From a virus, in IMG/VR virus record IMGVR_UViG_3300020125_000143, positions 1 to 22,834 of that record: a stretch of DNA of 22,834 nt. One strand, written 5' to 3'. The translations under genes were made by a program, and so were the position numbers. The notes beneath the pieces were generated by a model, which was not told where the DNA came from, ran no database searches, and worked only from the letters and a program-made list of their open reading frames with translations. Below, piece after piece: positions 1-6,775 of the stretch (within the stretch, counting starts at the first letter, position 1; each line of letters opens with the position of its first letter).

Positions 1-161
1 CCCCGCATAACATATTTTTAATACAGTGGTTTACAAAGCACTATCATCAATGGCAACAACAACCAAGTATTTTAAAAAATGGTGGCCAGCTTACTGTTTT
101 CGGTAAATATGGATTGTGGGCATATACCGATCATATTGATATTAAGAAAGAAGATTTATGA
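1..161 (+). CDS. C-terminal end of an unrecognised protein (5' truncated)
   Basis: An open frame enters from the left edge, reads in phase from base 3 and stops at TGA 159-161, giving 52 visible residues. The tail contains GGQLTVFGKYGLWAYTDHI and ends KKEDL. No signal, membrane segment or motif I can assign is present. It lies on the same strand as the packaging operon, about 70 bases upstream of the next start, so it is probably a phage gene of the preceding module. The reading frame is clear of stops, but 52 codons is weak evidence on its own and the function is unknown. Confidence 0.5.
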   Translation, partial: PHNIFLIQWFTKHYHQWQQQPSILKNGGQLTVFGKYGLWAYTDHIDIKKEDL

Positions 162-165
162 ACGC

Positions 166-195
166 TTGTCTGATAATTTTAATGAAGCATAAAAT
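166..195 (+). promoter_or_regulatory. Possible sigma70-type promoter ahead of the terminase operon
   Basis: TTGTCT (166-171) and TAAAAT (190-195) are separated by 18 bases, in the gap between the first partial gene and the start at 232. The -35 box is only a partial match. It is the best candidate in this gap, but AT-rich DNA yields such pairs by chance. Confidence 0.3.
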
Positions 196-231
196 CTCAT
201 TGTTATTAACGATTTGTTTTTAGGGGTATTT

Positions 232-648
232 ATGAAGAGAAACTTTTTAGAAGAGACAATCGCTATGCTGCATGGATGTGGAAAAACTGAACAGGATATT
301 GTTTGGATTGGTAATAATTTCAAGCGTATCTCATGGTCGTCGTTTAAGAAGATTGCTGATTTTGACTATGAGCCGAGCGGTCAGAGTCCCTATATTGATT
401 CTAGTTTCTTTATCCAGGGAGAAGATTGGTGGCTTGAGCGTGATTTGGAGATAAAAGATATTAAGAGTGTAGAGAGATTAAAAGTAGAGGTATGGAAATT
501 TGTTGATGTAGTAGATAAAGAATTCTCACTGCATGATATCATTGCCCCACCTTCTTTTGAGAGAACGGAATATCCAGTGTTTGGTGAAGATCCTCGATGG
601 AAAGATGAAAATAAAATATTTAAAATTGATCCTGCATTTAAGTTATGA
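232..648 (+). CDS. Unknown phage protein immediately upstream of TerL
   Basis: This is a 138-residue soluble, acidic, tryptophan-rich protein. I chose ATG 232 because AGGGG lies a few bases upstream; the frame also extends to TTG 214. Residues near the N-terminus (GKTEQDIVWIG) and a central stretch (GEDWWLERDLE) stand out. I have an impression of small phage proteins with a WW-ER motif beside terminases, but cannot name a family. Its stop overlaps the TerL start by 4 nt (ATGA), implying translational coupling. Position alone would allow a small terminase subunit, but no helix-turn-helix or oligomerisation signature is obvious, so that remains a guess. Confidence 0.8.
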   Translation: MKRNFLEETIAMLHGCGKTEQDIVWIGNNFKRISWSSFKKIADFDYEPSGQSPYIDSSFFIQGEDWWLERDLEIKDIKSVERLKVEVWKFVDVVDKEFSLHDIIAPPSFERTEYPVFGEDPRWKDENKIFKIDPAFKL

Positions 649-1991
649 ACGTAGAAACTCGAATCAAGCTTAATCGCTTTCAGCCTCGTTCGTATCAGCT
701 TCCTATTCTTGATGCCATTGAAAACAAACAGTATCGCCGCGTCCTTGCAATATTGCCTCGGCGTGCGGGCAAAGATATTACCGCGTTCAATCTTTGTATT
801 AGGCAGTGTCTTCGTCGCATCTGCGTGGTCTACTACATTTTCCCTACATATAGCCAAGCTAAGAAAGTTATCTGGGATTCTATTACTAATACTGGCGAGC
901 GGGTACTTGATTACATTCCTGATGAGCTTATTGCATCTAAGAATTCACAGGAGATGAAAGTTAGATTTAAAAATGGTTCTTTATTGCAGTTTGTGGGATC
1001 TGATAACTATGACTCTTTGATGGGTACCAACCCACATCTTTGTGTCTTTTCAGAGTACGCTCTTCAAGATCCTCGTGCTTACCAATATATTAGACCGATC
1101 TTAACTGCCAATGATGGAATAGCTTTATTTCTCTCTACCCCGAGGGGTAAGAACCATCTTTGGGAGCTCTATCAGATTGCTCAATACTCTCCTGACTGGT
1201 TCTGTTACAAGCTGACTGTTGAGGATACGCAACACATACCACTTTCTGAGATTGAGAAAGAGCGTATGGAAGGCATCATGTCAGAAGACTTGATTATGCA
1301 AGAGTATTACACCTCATTTGATATGGGCGTTGAGGGTGCTTACTATGCTAAATATATTGATCGTATGCGTGTGAAAGGTCAGATCGGTCAGGTTCCCTAT
1401 GAGCATGGATTTAAGGTGAACACTGCGTGGGATCTTGGCGTCAGGGATTCAACTACCATTATCTTTTTTCAGGTTATTGGTCAGTCAGTCAGGATTATTG
1501 ATTGCTATGAGAAGAATAAAGAAGGGTTGGAACATTTTATTAAAGTGTTAGAGGCTAAGCCCTATTCTTATGGGCGACATATTGCTCCTCATGATATTCG
1601 TGTACAGGAATTTGGATCCGGTGTTACTCGACTTGAGAAAGCACGGCAGCTTGGAGTGAAGTTTACAGTGGCTGATGATATCTCTCTTGTTGATGGAATC
1701 GAATCAGTTCGTTCAAATTTAAGTAAAATATGGATCGATGAAAAGAACTGTGCTCCTTTAATTAAGTCTATTGAAAACTATCGTCAGGAGTTTGATGCTA
1801 AACGTAAAGTGTACAAGTCTCACCCATTGCACGACTGGTCGTCCCATTTTGCGGATGCCATGCGCTATCTGTGTATTTCTTTGCCTAAGATGCGCGATTC
1901 GCTTTCGGCTCAAGAATTGGATAAACGGTACCAAGAGGCTATGCTAGGACCGAATGCTCATTTACCAGCAGTCTTTAGGGATGACATATGA
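645..1991 (+). CDS. terL: Terminase large subunit (packaging ATPase and nuclease)
   Basis: A 448-residue protein, a normal TerL length, expected to power DNA packaging through the portal and cut concatemers at the procapsid vertex. The N-terminal ATPase shows a Walker A-type loop PRRAGKD (38-44), a Walker B-like strand LCVFSE (132-137, Ser-Glu where Asp-Glu is common, a variant familiar in phage terminases) and a coupling motif LFLSTPRGKN (161-170). The C-terminal RNase H-like nuclease shows AWDLG (Asp263), APHD (Asp317) and HFADAMRY (Asp404), suitable acidic metal ligands. It overlaps its neighbours by 4 nt on both sides, so it is translated within one operon. Confidence in the family is high; catalytic assignments are by motif reading. 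Confidence 0.96.
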   Translation: MNVETRIKLNRFQPRSYQLPILDAIENKQYRRVLAILPRRAGKDITAFNLCIRQCLRRICVVYYIFPTYSQAKKVIWDSITNTGERVLDYIPDELIASKNSQEMKVRFKNGSLLQFVGSDNYDSLMGTNPHLCVFSEYALQDPRAYQYIRPILTANDGIALFLSTPRGKNHLWELYQIAQYSPDWFCYKLTVEDTQHIPLSEIEKERMEGIMSEDLIMQEYYTSFDMGVEGAYYAKYIDRMRVKGQIGQVPYEHGFKVNTAWDLGVRDSTTIIFFQVIGQSVRIIDCYEKNKEGLEHFIKVLEAKPYSYGRHIAPHDIRVQEFGSGVTRLEKARQLGVKFTVADDISLVDGIESVRSNLSKIWIDEKNCAPLIKSIENYRQEFDAKRKVYKSHPLHDWSSHFADAMRYLCISLPKMRDSLSAQELDKRYQEAMLGPNAHLPAVFRDDI

Positions 1992-2290
1992 AATACTTAC
2001 TTCTTCTTTCAGTATTTTCAGTTCAGGCAGCTCAGCAGACTAAACAACTTTCACGGCCAGTAGAGTCTTACATTCGCACAGCGCAAACAGCACGCGAAGA
2101 AATCAGACAGCTTTTAGCTATTCATCGAGAAAAGACAGACGCAGAGAAGATTAAACTCTCACGCAATCTGAGATTCTTACACCATGAATTACATAATAGT
2201 TTATTACAAGCTCGTTTTGACTATGAGCAATATTGCAAGAAAGTAAGGATGGAGAAAAAGGCAGTATTAGGTTTAATGGCGAAGGTATAA
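1988..2290 (+). CDS. Small secreted helical protein, function unknown
   Basis: A 100-residue protein with a probable Sec signal peptide (MKYLLLLSVFSVQA, cleavage likely after VQA), followed by a charged, mostly helical segment rich in Lys, Glu, Gln and Arg that could form a coiled coil. The start overlaps the TerL stop by 4 nt (ATGA). The following gene encodes a two-helix membrane protein, so the pair may act together at the envelope. A spanin-like or superinfection role would fit the size and export signal but no defining motif is present; no lipobox cysteine is visible at the signal end. Confidence 0.75.
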   Translation: MKYLLLLSVFSVQAAQQTKQLSRPVESYIRTAQTAREEIRQLLAIHREKTDAEKIKLSRNLRFLHHELHNSLLQARFDYEQYCKKVRMEKKAVLGLMAKV

Positions 2291-2292
2291 CC

Positions 2293-2568
2293 ATGTTTCT
2301 ATTTTTAGTAGTGATTGCATCTATTATTATCTGCACTGGTATTATTAATATTCTTTATGTTCTTTACAAAGAGCTTATTAATCCCATGCATCCAGCGCTT
2401 AGTCGCGTTTGGCTTGGGGTTAGTATTGGTGTAGTCCTTTCAGCTCTTTTGGCAGAGTTTCATATGTATCGCAAGGAACAGAAGCGGCAGCTCGATGCTA
2501 ACACAGTATTTCAAGATAAAGATCCCTATCCAAATTTACCCACCATTAAATTAGTAGACGCTAAATAG
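2293..2568 (+). CDS. Small membrane protein with two transmembrane segments
   Basis: A 91-residue protein starting at ATG 2293 with AAGG upstream; a longer frame from 2233 overlaps the preceding gene and lacks a better site. Hydrophobic segments lie at about residues 2-26 and 40-60 (LGVSIGVVLSALLAEF), followed by a charged cytoplasm-like tail ending NLPTIKLVDAK. Size and two helices resemble class II holins in layout, but such holins have no reliable sequence signature and the endolysin lies 5.4 kb away. It is the last gene before the terminator at 2600. Holin-like function is inference only. Confidence 0.72.
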   Translation: MFLFLVVIASIIICTGIINILYVLYKELINPMHPALSRVWLGVSIGVVLSALLAEFHMYRKEQKRQLDANTVFQDKDPYPNLPTIKLVDAK

Positions 2569-2599
2569 CCGGGATGTCCATTACTCTCTCCCGAGTGAG

Positions 2600-2632
2600 C
2601 CACCAGTTTCCATTCTGTTCTGGTGGTTTTTT
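2600..2632 (+). terminator. Intrinsic terminator closing the terminase operon
   Basis: A perfect 7-bp stem, CCACCAG (2600-2606) with CTGGTGG (2620-2626), has a 13-nt loop and is followed directly by six T residues (2627-2632). It lies about 30 bases after the membrane-protein stop. On the other strand it lacks a U-tract, so it ends plus-strand transcripts only. Confidence 0.85.
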
Positions 2633-2640
2633 ATTTGAAT

Positions 2641-2712
2641 CGTTCCCGAGCAGATTCGCACTGCTGCCCCTGCCGTGAAAGGGCAATATCCTAACTCCTA
2701 GACGACGGGAAC
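2641..2712 (-). tRNA. tRNA-Glu (anticodon TTC)
   Basis: Read on the minus strand, a 72-nt cloverleaf starts with acceptor strand GTTCCCG (2712-2706) pairing perfectly with CGGGAAC (2648-2642) plus discriminator G (2641). The anticodon arm TTGCC-CTTTCAC-GGCAG gives anticodon TTC, and GTCGTCTAG-type D-arm bases match bacterial tRNA-Glu. The T arm is AGCAG-TGCGAAT-CTGCT, so the usual TTC of the T loop reads TGC. No CCA is encoded. A TATAAT box lies on the same strand at 2766-2761, but I see no good -35 at 16-18 bp. The gene opposes the surrounding late genes. Confidence 0.9.
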
Positions 2713-2723
2713 AAAGAAAAAAT

Positions 2724-2753
2724 TTGCTCTTTAAATTACACTCACTCTATGAT
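2724..2753 (+). promoter_or_regulatory. Weak candidate promoter for the portal operon
   Basis: TTGCTC (2724-2729) and TATGAT (2748-2753) are 18 bases apart, downstream of the terminator at 2600 and about 40 bases before the portal start. The -10 box is good and the -35 poor. Some promoter is expected here because the upstream operon is terminated. Confidence 0.35.
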
Positions 2754-2791
2754 TAGGGTAATTATACAGTTTGTAAGCGTAAAGGGTAGCG

Positions 2792-4828
2792 ATGATCTTT
2801 CCACAGTTAGGTCCTCAGTACTACGATGAAAAAGATCGCGGTGTTCTGGCTAAAATGGAGTCATTTTATGCTGAATGGATTACATTAAACCAGGCGTTCT
2901 GGTCAGAAGCCGATATCTGTTCTCGTTTTGAAGCAAATGATCAGTCTTTATGGAATGACATGTATGGCAATCTTCCTGCTAACCGAAAGCGCCAATTTAC
3001 ATTTAATAGGATCAGGCGTGTTGTAAACATGATAGATGGCTATCAGCGAAGAAATCGTAAGTCTACAATCGTAATTCCCATAGAGAATGGTGATGCGATT
3101 ACCGCTGATCAATTTACAAAAATTTTACTCTGGATTAATAAACAAGAAGGTGTGCTTGAAACCATCTCGAGCTCATTTCGAGGTTCTTTAATCACAGGAA
3201 TGAACCTTCTTCAGGTGTGGATGGATTATCGTCAGGACCCAGTTTCAGGAAATATCCGTGTTGATAATTGTTCTTACAATAGCTTTCTCATTGACCCATT
3301 CTTCAGAAAAGCAGATCTATCCGATTGCAATGCGATCTGGAAACGTTCTTTTCTCACAAAGCGTGAAATACTCACGCTTATCCCAGATAGAATGGAAGAG
3401 ATATTACATCTTGTGGGAAACGAATCAGGAAGCGGACGAGATGCTAAGTTCCAATACATGCCAGAATCTTACAATTTCACTATGAAAGATCTTCTGACTT
3501 ACGACGAGTTCTACTATAGGGACTATCGCAAACAGAAGATGCTTGCTGATTCGCAAACTGGTGAAACAATTGAATGGAGATCAGATGATGAAGATCGTTT
3601 ACGACAGTTTTTGCAGCTTTATCCGCAAGTTACGGTCATTGAGCAAGAAGTTCCTACAGTTCGTCTTGCTATTGTGGTGCAAGGTAAGGTCATGTTTGAT
3701 GGCCCTAACCCAATGGGAATTGATCGCTATCCTTTTGTCCCTGTTTTTGCTTACTATAATCCTCAACTCCCATATTTTCCAGACCGTATTCAGGGGGTCG
3801 TAACAGGACTACGTGATGCTCAATATCTTTATAATCGCCGTCGTATTATTGAGCTTGATATTCTTGAGTCTCAAATTGCTTCTGGATGGAAATACAAAGA
3901 AAACGCACTCGTTAATCCTAAAGACATCTTCCTCCAAGGACAAGGTAAAGGTCTGGCGCTTAAAGAAGAAGCTCAAATGAGTGATGTTGAGCAAATTCAA
4001 CCGCCAGCAATACCAGCATCGATGATCCAACTTTCAGAGCTGTTAGCTAAAGAAGTCCAAGAAGTCTCTGGTGTTAACGAAGAGCTTTTAGGATCTGCTG
4101 TTGATGATAAAGCTGGCGTGCTAGCTATGCTTCGCCAAGGTGCAGGGCTTACCACACTACAAATACTTTTTGATAACTTAGACTTTGCACAAAAACAGCT
4201 TGGAAAGATTATGATTGATCTTATCCAGGCAAACTTTACTCCTGGTAAAGTGAAGAAAGTACTCGAAGGCCAAGAACCAGCTCCTCAGTTCTATAACAAA
4301 GCATTTGGTGTCTATCATGCTGCAGTTGAAGAAGGTCTAAATACTACGACGCAAAAGCAGATGAACTTTGCACAGCTTCTTCAGTTACGAGAACTGGGAG
4401 TACCAATCCCAGATGATCTCTTGTTGGAAGCTTCCACGCTTCAGGAAAAGAACAAACTTATCGAACGTGTTGCTCAAAATGCTCAGCAGGTTCAGCAGAT
4501 TCAGCAGTTGCAAACACAGGTTGCGCTTCAAGAACAGAAGGCAAAAACAGATCTTGCCCATGCTCGTGCAGAAGCAGATCGTGGTCTTGGCATCGAACGC
4601 GCTTCTCGTGTTCAGGAAAATCAGGCTCTTGCTATAGAGCGCAGAGCAGCGGCAGTCAAAGATCAGGAAACTGGATTCTTGAATTTGGTCAAAGCATTAA
4701 AAGAAATCGATTCGATGGATATTCAACACTTAGAAAAATTATTAACCCTTTCAAAAGCAATGCAGCAGAATGTTGAACAGTCAGCTCAACAACCAGTTGC
4801 ACCACAACAAGTAGAAGGGGTACGATAA
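2792..4828 (+). CDS. Portal protein, P22 gp1-like
   Basis: A 678-residue protein, a typical size for P22-type portals. It should form the dodecameric ring at one capsid vertex through which TerL pumps DNA. Early motifs include NRIRRVVNMIDGYQRRNR (about 75-90), the conserved start of P22-like portals. The wing and stem region has YNRRRIIELDIL (about 345-356) and VSGVNEELLG (about 425). The C-terminal 130 residues are Gln, Ala and Glu-rich with long coiled-coil-like helices (VQQIQQLQTQVALQEQ), fitting the helical barrel of this family. AAAGGG lies upstream of ATG 2792. A position two genes after TerL is usual. Family assignment is by recall of motifs. Confidence 0.93.
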   Translation: MIFPQLGPQYYDEKDRGVLAKMESFYAEWITLNQAFWSEADICSRFEANDQSLWNDMYGNLPANRKRQFTFNRIRRVVNMIDGYQRRNRKSTIVIPIENGDAITADQFTKILLWINKQEGVLETISSSFRGSLITGMNLLQVWMDYRQDPVSGNIRVDNCSYNSFLIDPFFRKADLSDCNAIWKRSFLTKREILTLIPDRMEEILHLVGNESGSGRDAKFQYMPESYNFTMKDLLTYDEFYYRDYRKQKMLADSQTGETIEWRSDDEDRLRQFLQLYPQVTVIEQEVPTVRLAIVVQGKVMFDGPNPMGIDRYPFVPVFAYYNPQLPYFPDRIQGVVTGLRDAQYLYNRRRIIELDILESQIASGWKYKENALVNPKDIFLQGQGKGLALKEEAQMSDVEQIQPPAIPASMIQLSELLAKEVQEVSGVNEELLGSAVDDKAGVLAMLRQGAGLTTLQILFDNLDFAQKQLGKIMIDLIQANFTPGKVKKVLEGQEPAPQFYNKAFGVYHAAVEEGLNTTTQKQMNFAQLLQLRELGVPIPDDLLLEASTLQEKNKLIERVAQNAQQVQQIQQLQTQVALQEQKAKTDLAHARAEADRGLGIERASRVQENQALAIERRAAAVKDQETGFLNLVKALKEIDSMDIQHLEKLLTLSKAMQQNVEQSAQQPVAPQQVEGVR

Positions 4829-4834
4829 GAATAT

Positions 4835-4904
4835 CTAACTATTATAGTTAGAGGTTTAACCCTTGCAGCCCTACGAAGCTTTGTGCGTAGTATGGGGTCT
4901 GCAG
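4835..4904 (+). promoter_or_regulatory. Structured RNA leader before the basic-protein cluster
   Basis: The 95-nt gap after the portal gene contains two inverted repeats. The first is CTAACTA (4835-4841) with TAGTTAG (4845-4851), a perfect 7-bp stem with a TTA loop. The second is a three-tier stem: TGCAG-CCC-TACG (4864-4875) pairs with CGTA (4886-4889), GGG (within 4894-4897) and CTGCA (4899-4903), interrupted by a GTAT bulge. No T-tract follows, so it is not an ordinary terminator. It may be an RNA processing site, a stabiliser or a translation control element for the gene at 4924. Confidence 0.45.
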
Positions 4905-4923
4905 TTACTATAAAGGAGCCGTT

Positions 4924-5358
4924 ATGGCAGCTAAACGTTACTACCAGTCGAAGAAAGATCGACGTGATGAGCGAGAAGGCGAAGAACGATATCTTCGCGG
5001 TCGTGTAAAAAATCTTCCAGAAAGCCGCTATAAAGAAAATCACGGCGGACCAATGGACCCAGAACATTACAGCGAACCACGTCGTGGTTCAGAGCGTGGC
5101 AACATGATCTCTGGATACCATCGGGACTATCCTGTAGGAACAGATCCTCGTAAAACAGAAGCGATGCAAGATGGCGGCATGATTCGTGAAGACATGCGTG
5201 CAATTGCTAACCTTCCACAAGAAGTCATGATGAAGCCTTATCCAATGACAGGGCCTTATCTTCCTGAAGGGTTGGATGATACCATTGCAGGCGTTGATCG
5301 TCAGATGGATTACGATGATCAAAAACGTCGCATGAATTTTTATCCTAAAAAGGTATAA
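4924..5358 (+). CDS. Charged phage protein with DGGM(I/V)RED motif, copy 1
   Basis: A 144-residue, highly charged, low-hydrophobicity protein with SD AAAGGAG just upstream of ATG 4924. The N-terminal 60 residues are rich in Arg, Lys, Glu and Tyr and look disordered. Residues 83-98 (DGGMIREDMRAIANLP) are the core shared with the protein at 5542-6024, and similarity continues through a Pro/Tyr-rich stretch to DDTIAGVDRQ. The two are therefore paralogous. They lie between portal and scaffold, where head-associated or internal proteins are common. No enzymatic motif is visible and the role is unknown; binding to DNA or to the head interior is plausible from charge and position only. Confidence 0.82.
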   Translation: MAAKRYYQSKKDRRDEREGEERYLRGRVKNLPESRYKENHGGPMDPEHYSEPRRGSERGNMISGYHRDYPVGTDPRKTEAMQDGGMIREDMRAIANLPQEVMMKPYPMTGPYLPEGLDDTIAGVDRQMDYDDQKRRMNFYPKKV

Positions 5359-5359
5359 C

Positions 5360-5506
5360 ATGCCCGCAATGCCACGCGTTAAAGGGAAGGCAACCAAGAT
5401 AGCATTTGCTATTTTAGGGAAACCTTTCAACTTTAAAAAACGTGATAAAAAAGAGCAGAAAATAAATCAAAGACTACTCTTTGAAGAAACTGTTCGGGTC
5501 AGATAA
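5360..5506 (+). CDS. Small basic protein, 48 residues
   Basis: A short frame from ATG 5360 to TAA 5504-5506 begins one base after the previous stop, with AAGG of the preceding codons serving as ribosome site. The product (MPAMPRVKGKATK..., ending ETVRVR) is strongly basic, with Lys and Arg clustered around residues 8-34 (FKKRDKKEQK). It is immediately followed by a UUCG-loop terminator, supporting a gene end here. It matches the character of neighbouring basic proteins. Function unknown; expression is inferred from spacing and charge alone. Confidence 0.55.
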   Translation: MPAMPRVKGKATKIAFAILGKPFNFKKRDKKEQKINQRLLFEETVRVR

Positions 5507-5509
5507 CGG

Positions 5510-5532
5510 GGGAGCTTCGGCTCCCTCTTTTT
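5510..5532 (+). terminator. UUCG-tetraloop intrinsic terminator inside the operon
   Basis: GGGAGC (5510-5515), TTCG (5516-5519) and GCTCCC (5520-5525) form a 6-bp stem closed by C(UUCG)G, an exceptionally stable tetraloop, followed by TCTTTTT. The GGAG of the next gene's ribosome site lies directly after the T-tract, so it may attenuate rather than abolish transcription of 5542 onward. Confidence 0.8.
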
Positions 5533-5541
5533 GGAGAAATT

Positions 5542-6024
5542 ATGGCTAAAAGAAAACAAGCACGACCTGATGATAGACTTGTCAGACGTGTTACTAATCG
5601 AGGCGAGGATAGAAGCGAACCTCGTCAAAATATGAACTATGACTATATGCCTGAATCTCAGTACGACTCACGAAGCCAAGAGCGTGCGATTAGACGCTTT
5701 GAAGCTCGTGATCACTATCGAGAGATTTACGATCTTGAACAACGTCGCGATCAACGTGATTTCGAACGTACTAAAGAGATGGAAAATGAATTCTACGCTG
5801 GTGTAGATCCACGCAGACGTGGTGAACTTGCCGATGGTGGAATGGTTCGTGAGGATCATAAAGCTATGGCTAATCTTCCACGACAGGCTATTCATTGTGA
5901 ATATCCACAAGCTGGATTCTATGAAACTCCCTATCTTGATGCATTAGTTCGTGGAATTGATGAATCACCAGATGATGATGGAACGTTCCATTCTCGATAT
6001 CAGAATGACCGTAGAAGATCGTAA
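5542..6024 (+). CDS. Charged phage protein with DGGM(I/V)RED motif, copy 2
   Basis: A 160-residue protein that is extremely rich in Arg, Asp, Glu and Tyr, with TTGGAG upstream of ATG 5542. The first 85 residues read as a disordered, helical-prone charged segment (FEARDHYREIYDLEQRRDQR). Residues 98-113 (DGGMVREDHKAMANLP) match residues 83-98 of the protein at 4924, and the following region aligns through YPQAGFYETPYLDALVRGID. The C-terminus is DDDGTFHSRYQNDRRRS. The pair probably arose by tandem duplication. No catalytic motif is visible. A role in the virion head or DNA condensation is inferred only from charge and position. Confidence 0.82.
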   Translation: MAKRKQARPDDRLVRRVTNRGEDRSEPRQNMNYDYMPESQYDSRSQERAIRRFEARDHYREIYDLEQRRDQRDFERTKEMENEFYAGVDPRRRGELADGGMVREDHKAMANLPRQAIHCEYPQAGFYETPYLDALVRGIDESPDDDGTFHSRYQNDRRRS

Positions 6025-6033
6025 AGGAATAAA

Positions 6034-6342
6034 ATGGCAGCAAAATCTAAAAAGGTAACCGTTGCTAAGGGTGTTAAAGTAGCTCGTGGCGTTGAGTCTA
6101 AAATGCGCAAGAAGAAAGGTTCTTCAAGCGCCGGTAAATACAAAGATGTAAAACCATCTCAGTTTGCAGGAAAGGCTGGCGGTGCATCAGAATTTTCATT
6201 CCCGATCCCTGACCTTGCTCATGCGCGCAATGCTCTTGCTCGTGCTCACTTTGCTCCCAATCCAGAAGGTATTCGCGAAAAAGTCTATCGTCTCTACCCA
6301 CAACTCAAAAAAAGAGCAAAAGCTCGTGGGAAAAAGGTCTAA
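6034..6342 (+). CDS. Small basic protein with HARNALAR motif (DUF6582-like)
   Basis: A 102-residue protein with AAAGGAA upstream of ATG 6034. The N-terminal 40 residues are Lys-rich with Val/Ala spacing. The conserved part is FPIPDLAHARNALARAHF (about 56-73), followed by GIREKVYRLYPQLKKRAKARGKKV at the end. I recall this HARNALAR ... KVxxxYP pattern from a small phage and bacterial family that I believe is DUF6582, with no established function; the number should be checked. It is basic overall and belongs to the cluster of basic proteins between portal and scaffold. Confidence 0.8.
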   Translation: MAAKSKKVTVAKGVKVARGVESKMRKKKGSSSAGKYKDVKPSQFAGKAGGASEFSFPIPDLAHARNALARAHFAPNPEGIREKVYRLYPQLKKRAKARGKKV

Positions 6343-6352
6343 AGGAGAACCT

Positions 6353-6679
6353 GTGGCTAAAAAGAAAATGGCAAAAAGCTTCAAAAAGAAAGTAGTGAAA
6401 CATCTTAAAGGAGATATTAGGTCTTTTAAGAAAGAAGCTGCTGAAGATAAAAAGCTGATTAAGTCTTTGAAACCTAGCAAGAAAAAAGATCCAAAATCAA
6501 AACCAAAGACTAAAGCAGGCAAGCGCGATAAAGTTAAAAAGGTCATGGAAGAATTTAAAGCTGGTGAATTACATAGTGGTAGCAAAAAGGGGCCACAAGT
6601 AAAAAGCCGCAAGCAAGCAATTGCTATAGCTTTAAGTGAATCTGGGCAATCCAAGAAACAAAAGAAGTCTAGGAAATGA
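6353..6679 (+). CDS. Lysine-rich protein with a DUF6496-like C-terminal domain
   Basis: A 108-residue protein starting at GTG 6353, selected because AAAGGAGAAC lies just before it; the frame runs further upstream only by overlapping the previous gene. The first 65 residues are almost a polylysine/serine histone-like tail (KPSKKKDPKSKPKTKAGKR). Residues about 65-100 (KVMEEFKAGELHSGSKKG then VKSRKQAIAIALSES) resemble the DUF6496 pattern found in bacteria and phages. The strong positive charge suggests nucleic-acid binding, perhaps packaged with the genome or acting on the nucleoid. It is the last gene before the terminator at 6717. Confidence 0.82.
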   Translation: MAKKKMAKSFKKKVVKHLKGDIRSFKKEAAEDKKLIKSLKPSKKKDPKSKPKTKAGKRDKVKKVMEEFKAGELHSGSKKGPQVKSRKQAIAIALSESGQSKKQKKSRK

Positions 6680-6716
6680 AAAACTCCTTCGTATACCGTG
6701 CTTTATGGTTACGCTT

Positions 6717-6747
6717 CCCCTCTAGTAACGCCCTAGAGGGGTTTTTT
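6717..6747 (+). terminator. Strong intrinsic terminator
   Basis: CCCCTCTAG (6717-6725) pairs perfectly with CTAGAGGGG (6733-6741) around a 7-nt loop and is followed by six T residues (6742-6747). It ends the portal and basic-protein operon about 40 bases after the stop at 6679. Confidence 0.93.
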
Positions 6748-6775
6748 GTGGTATGATTCATCGCAAAGGAGAACT

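Noticed and set aside
2641-2712. tRNA-Glu as an attachment site of a prophage
   Set aside because: No integrase gene or duplicated tRNA end is visible in the window, and the tRNA sits inside the structural module rather than at an edge.
2761-2766. Perfect TATAAT on the minus strand as a proven tRNA promoter
   Set aside because: At 16-18 bp upstream there is only CTACCC-like sequence, so I mention it with the tRNA but do not call a promoter.
4835-4851. CTAACTA/TAGTTAG hairpin as an intrinsic terminator
   Set aside because: It is A/T-rich and no T-run follows, so termination is unlikely.
6196-6654. A 152-codon minus-strand frame over the basic-protein genes
   Set aside because: It is antisense to two supported genes; its Leu/Phe-rich product is what Lys-rich codons give on the opposite strand.
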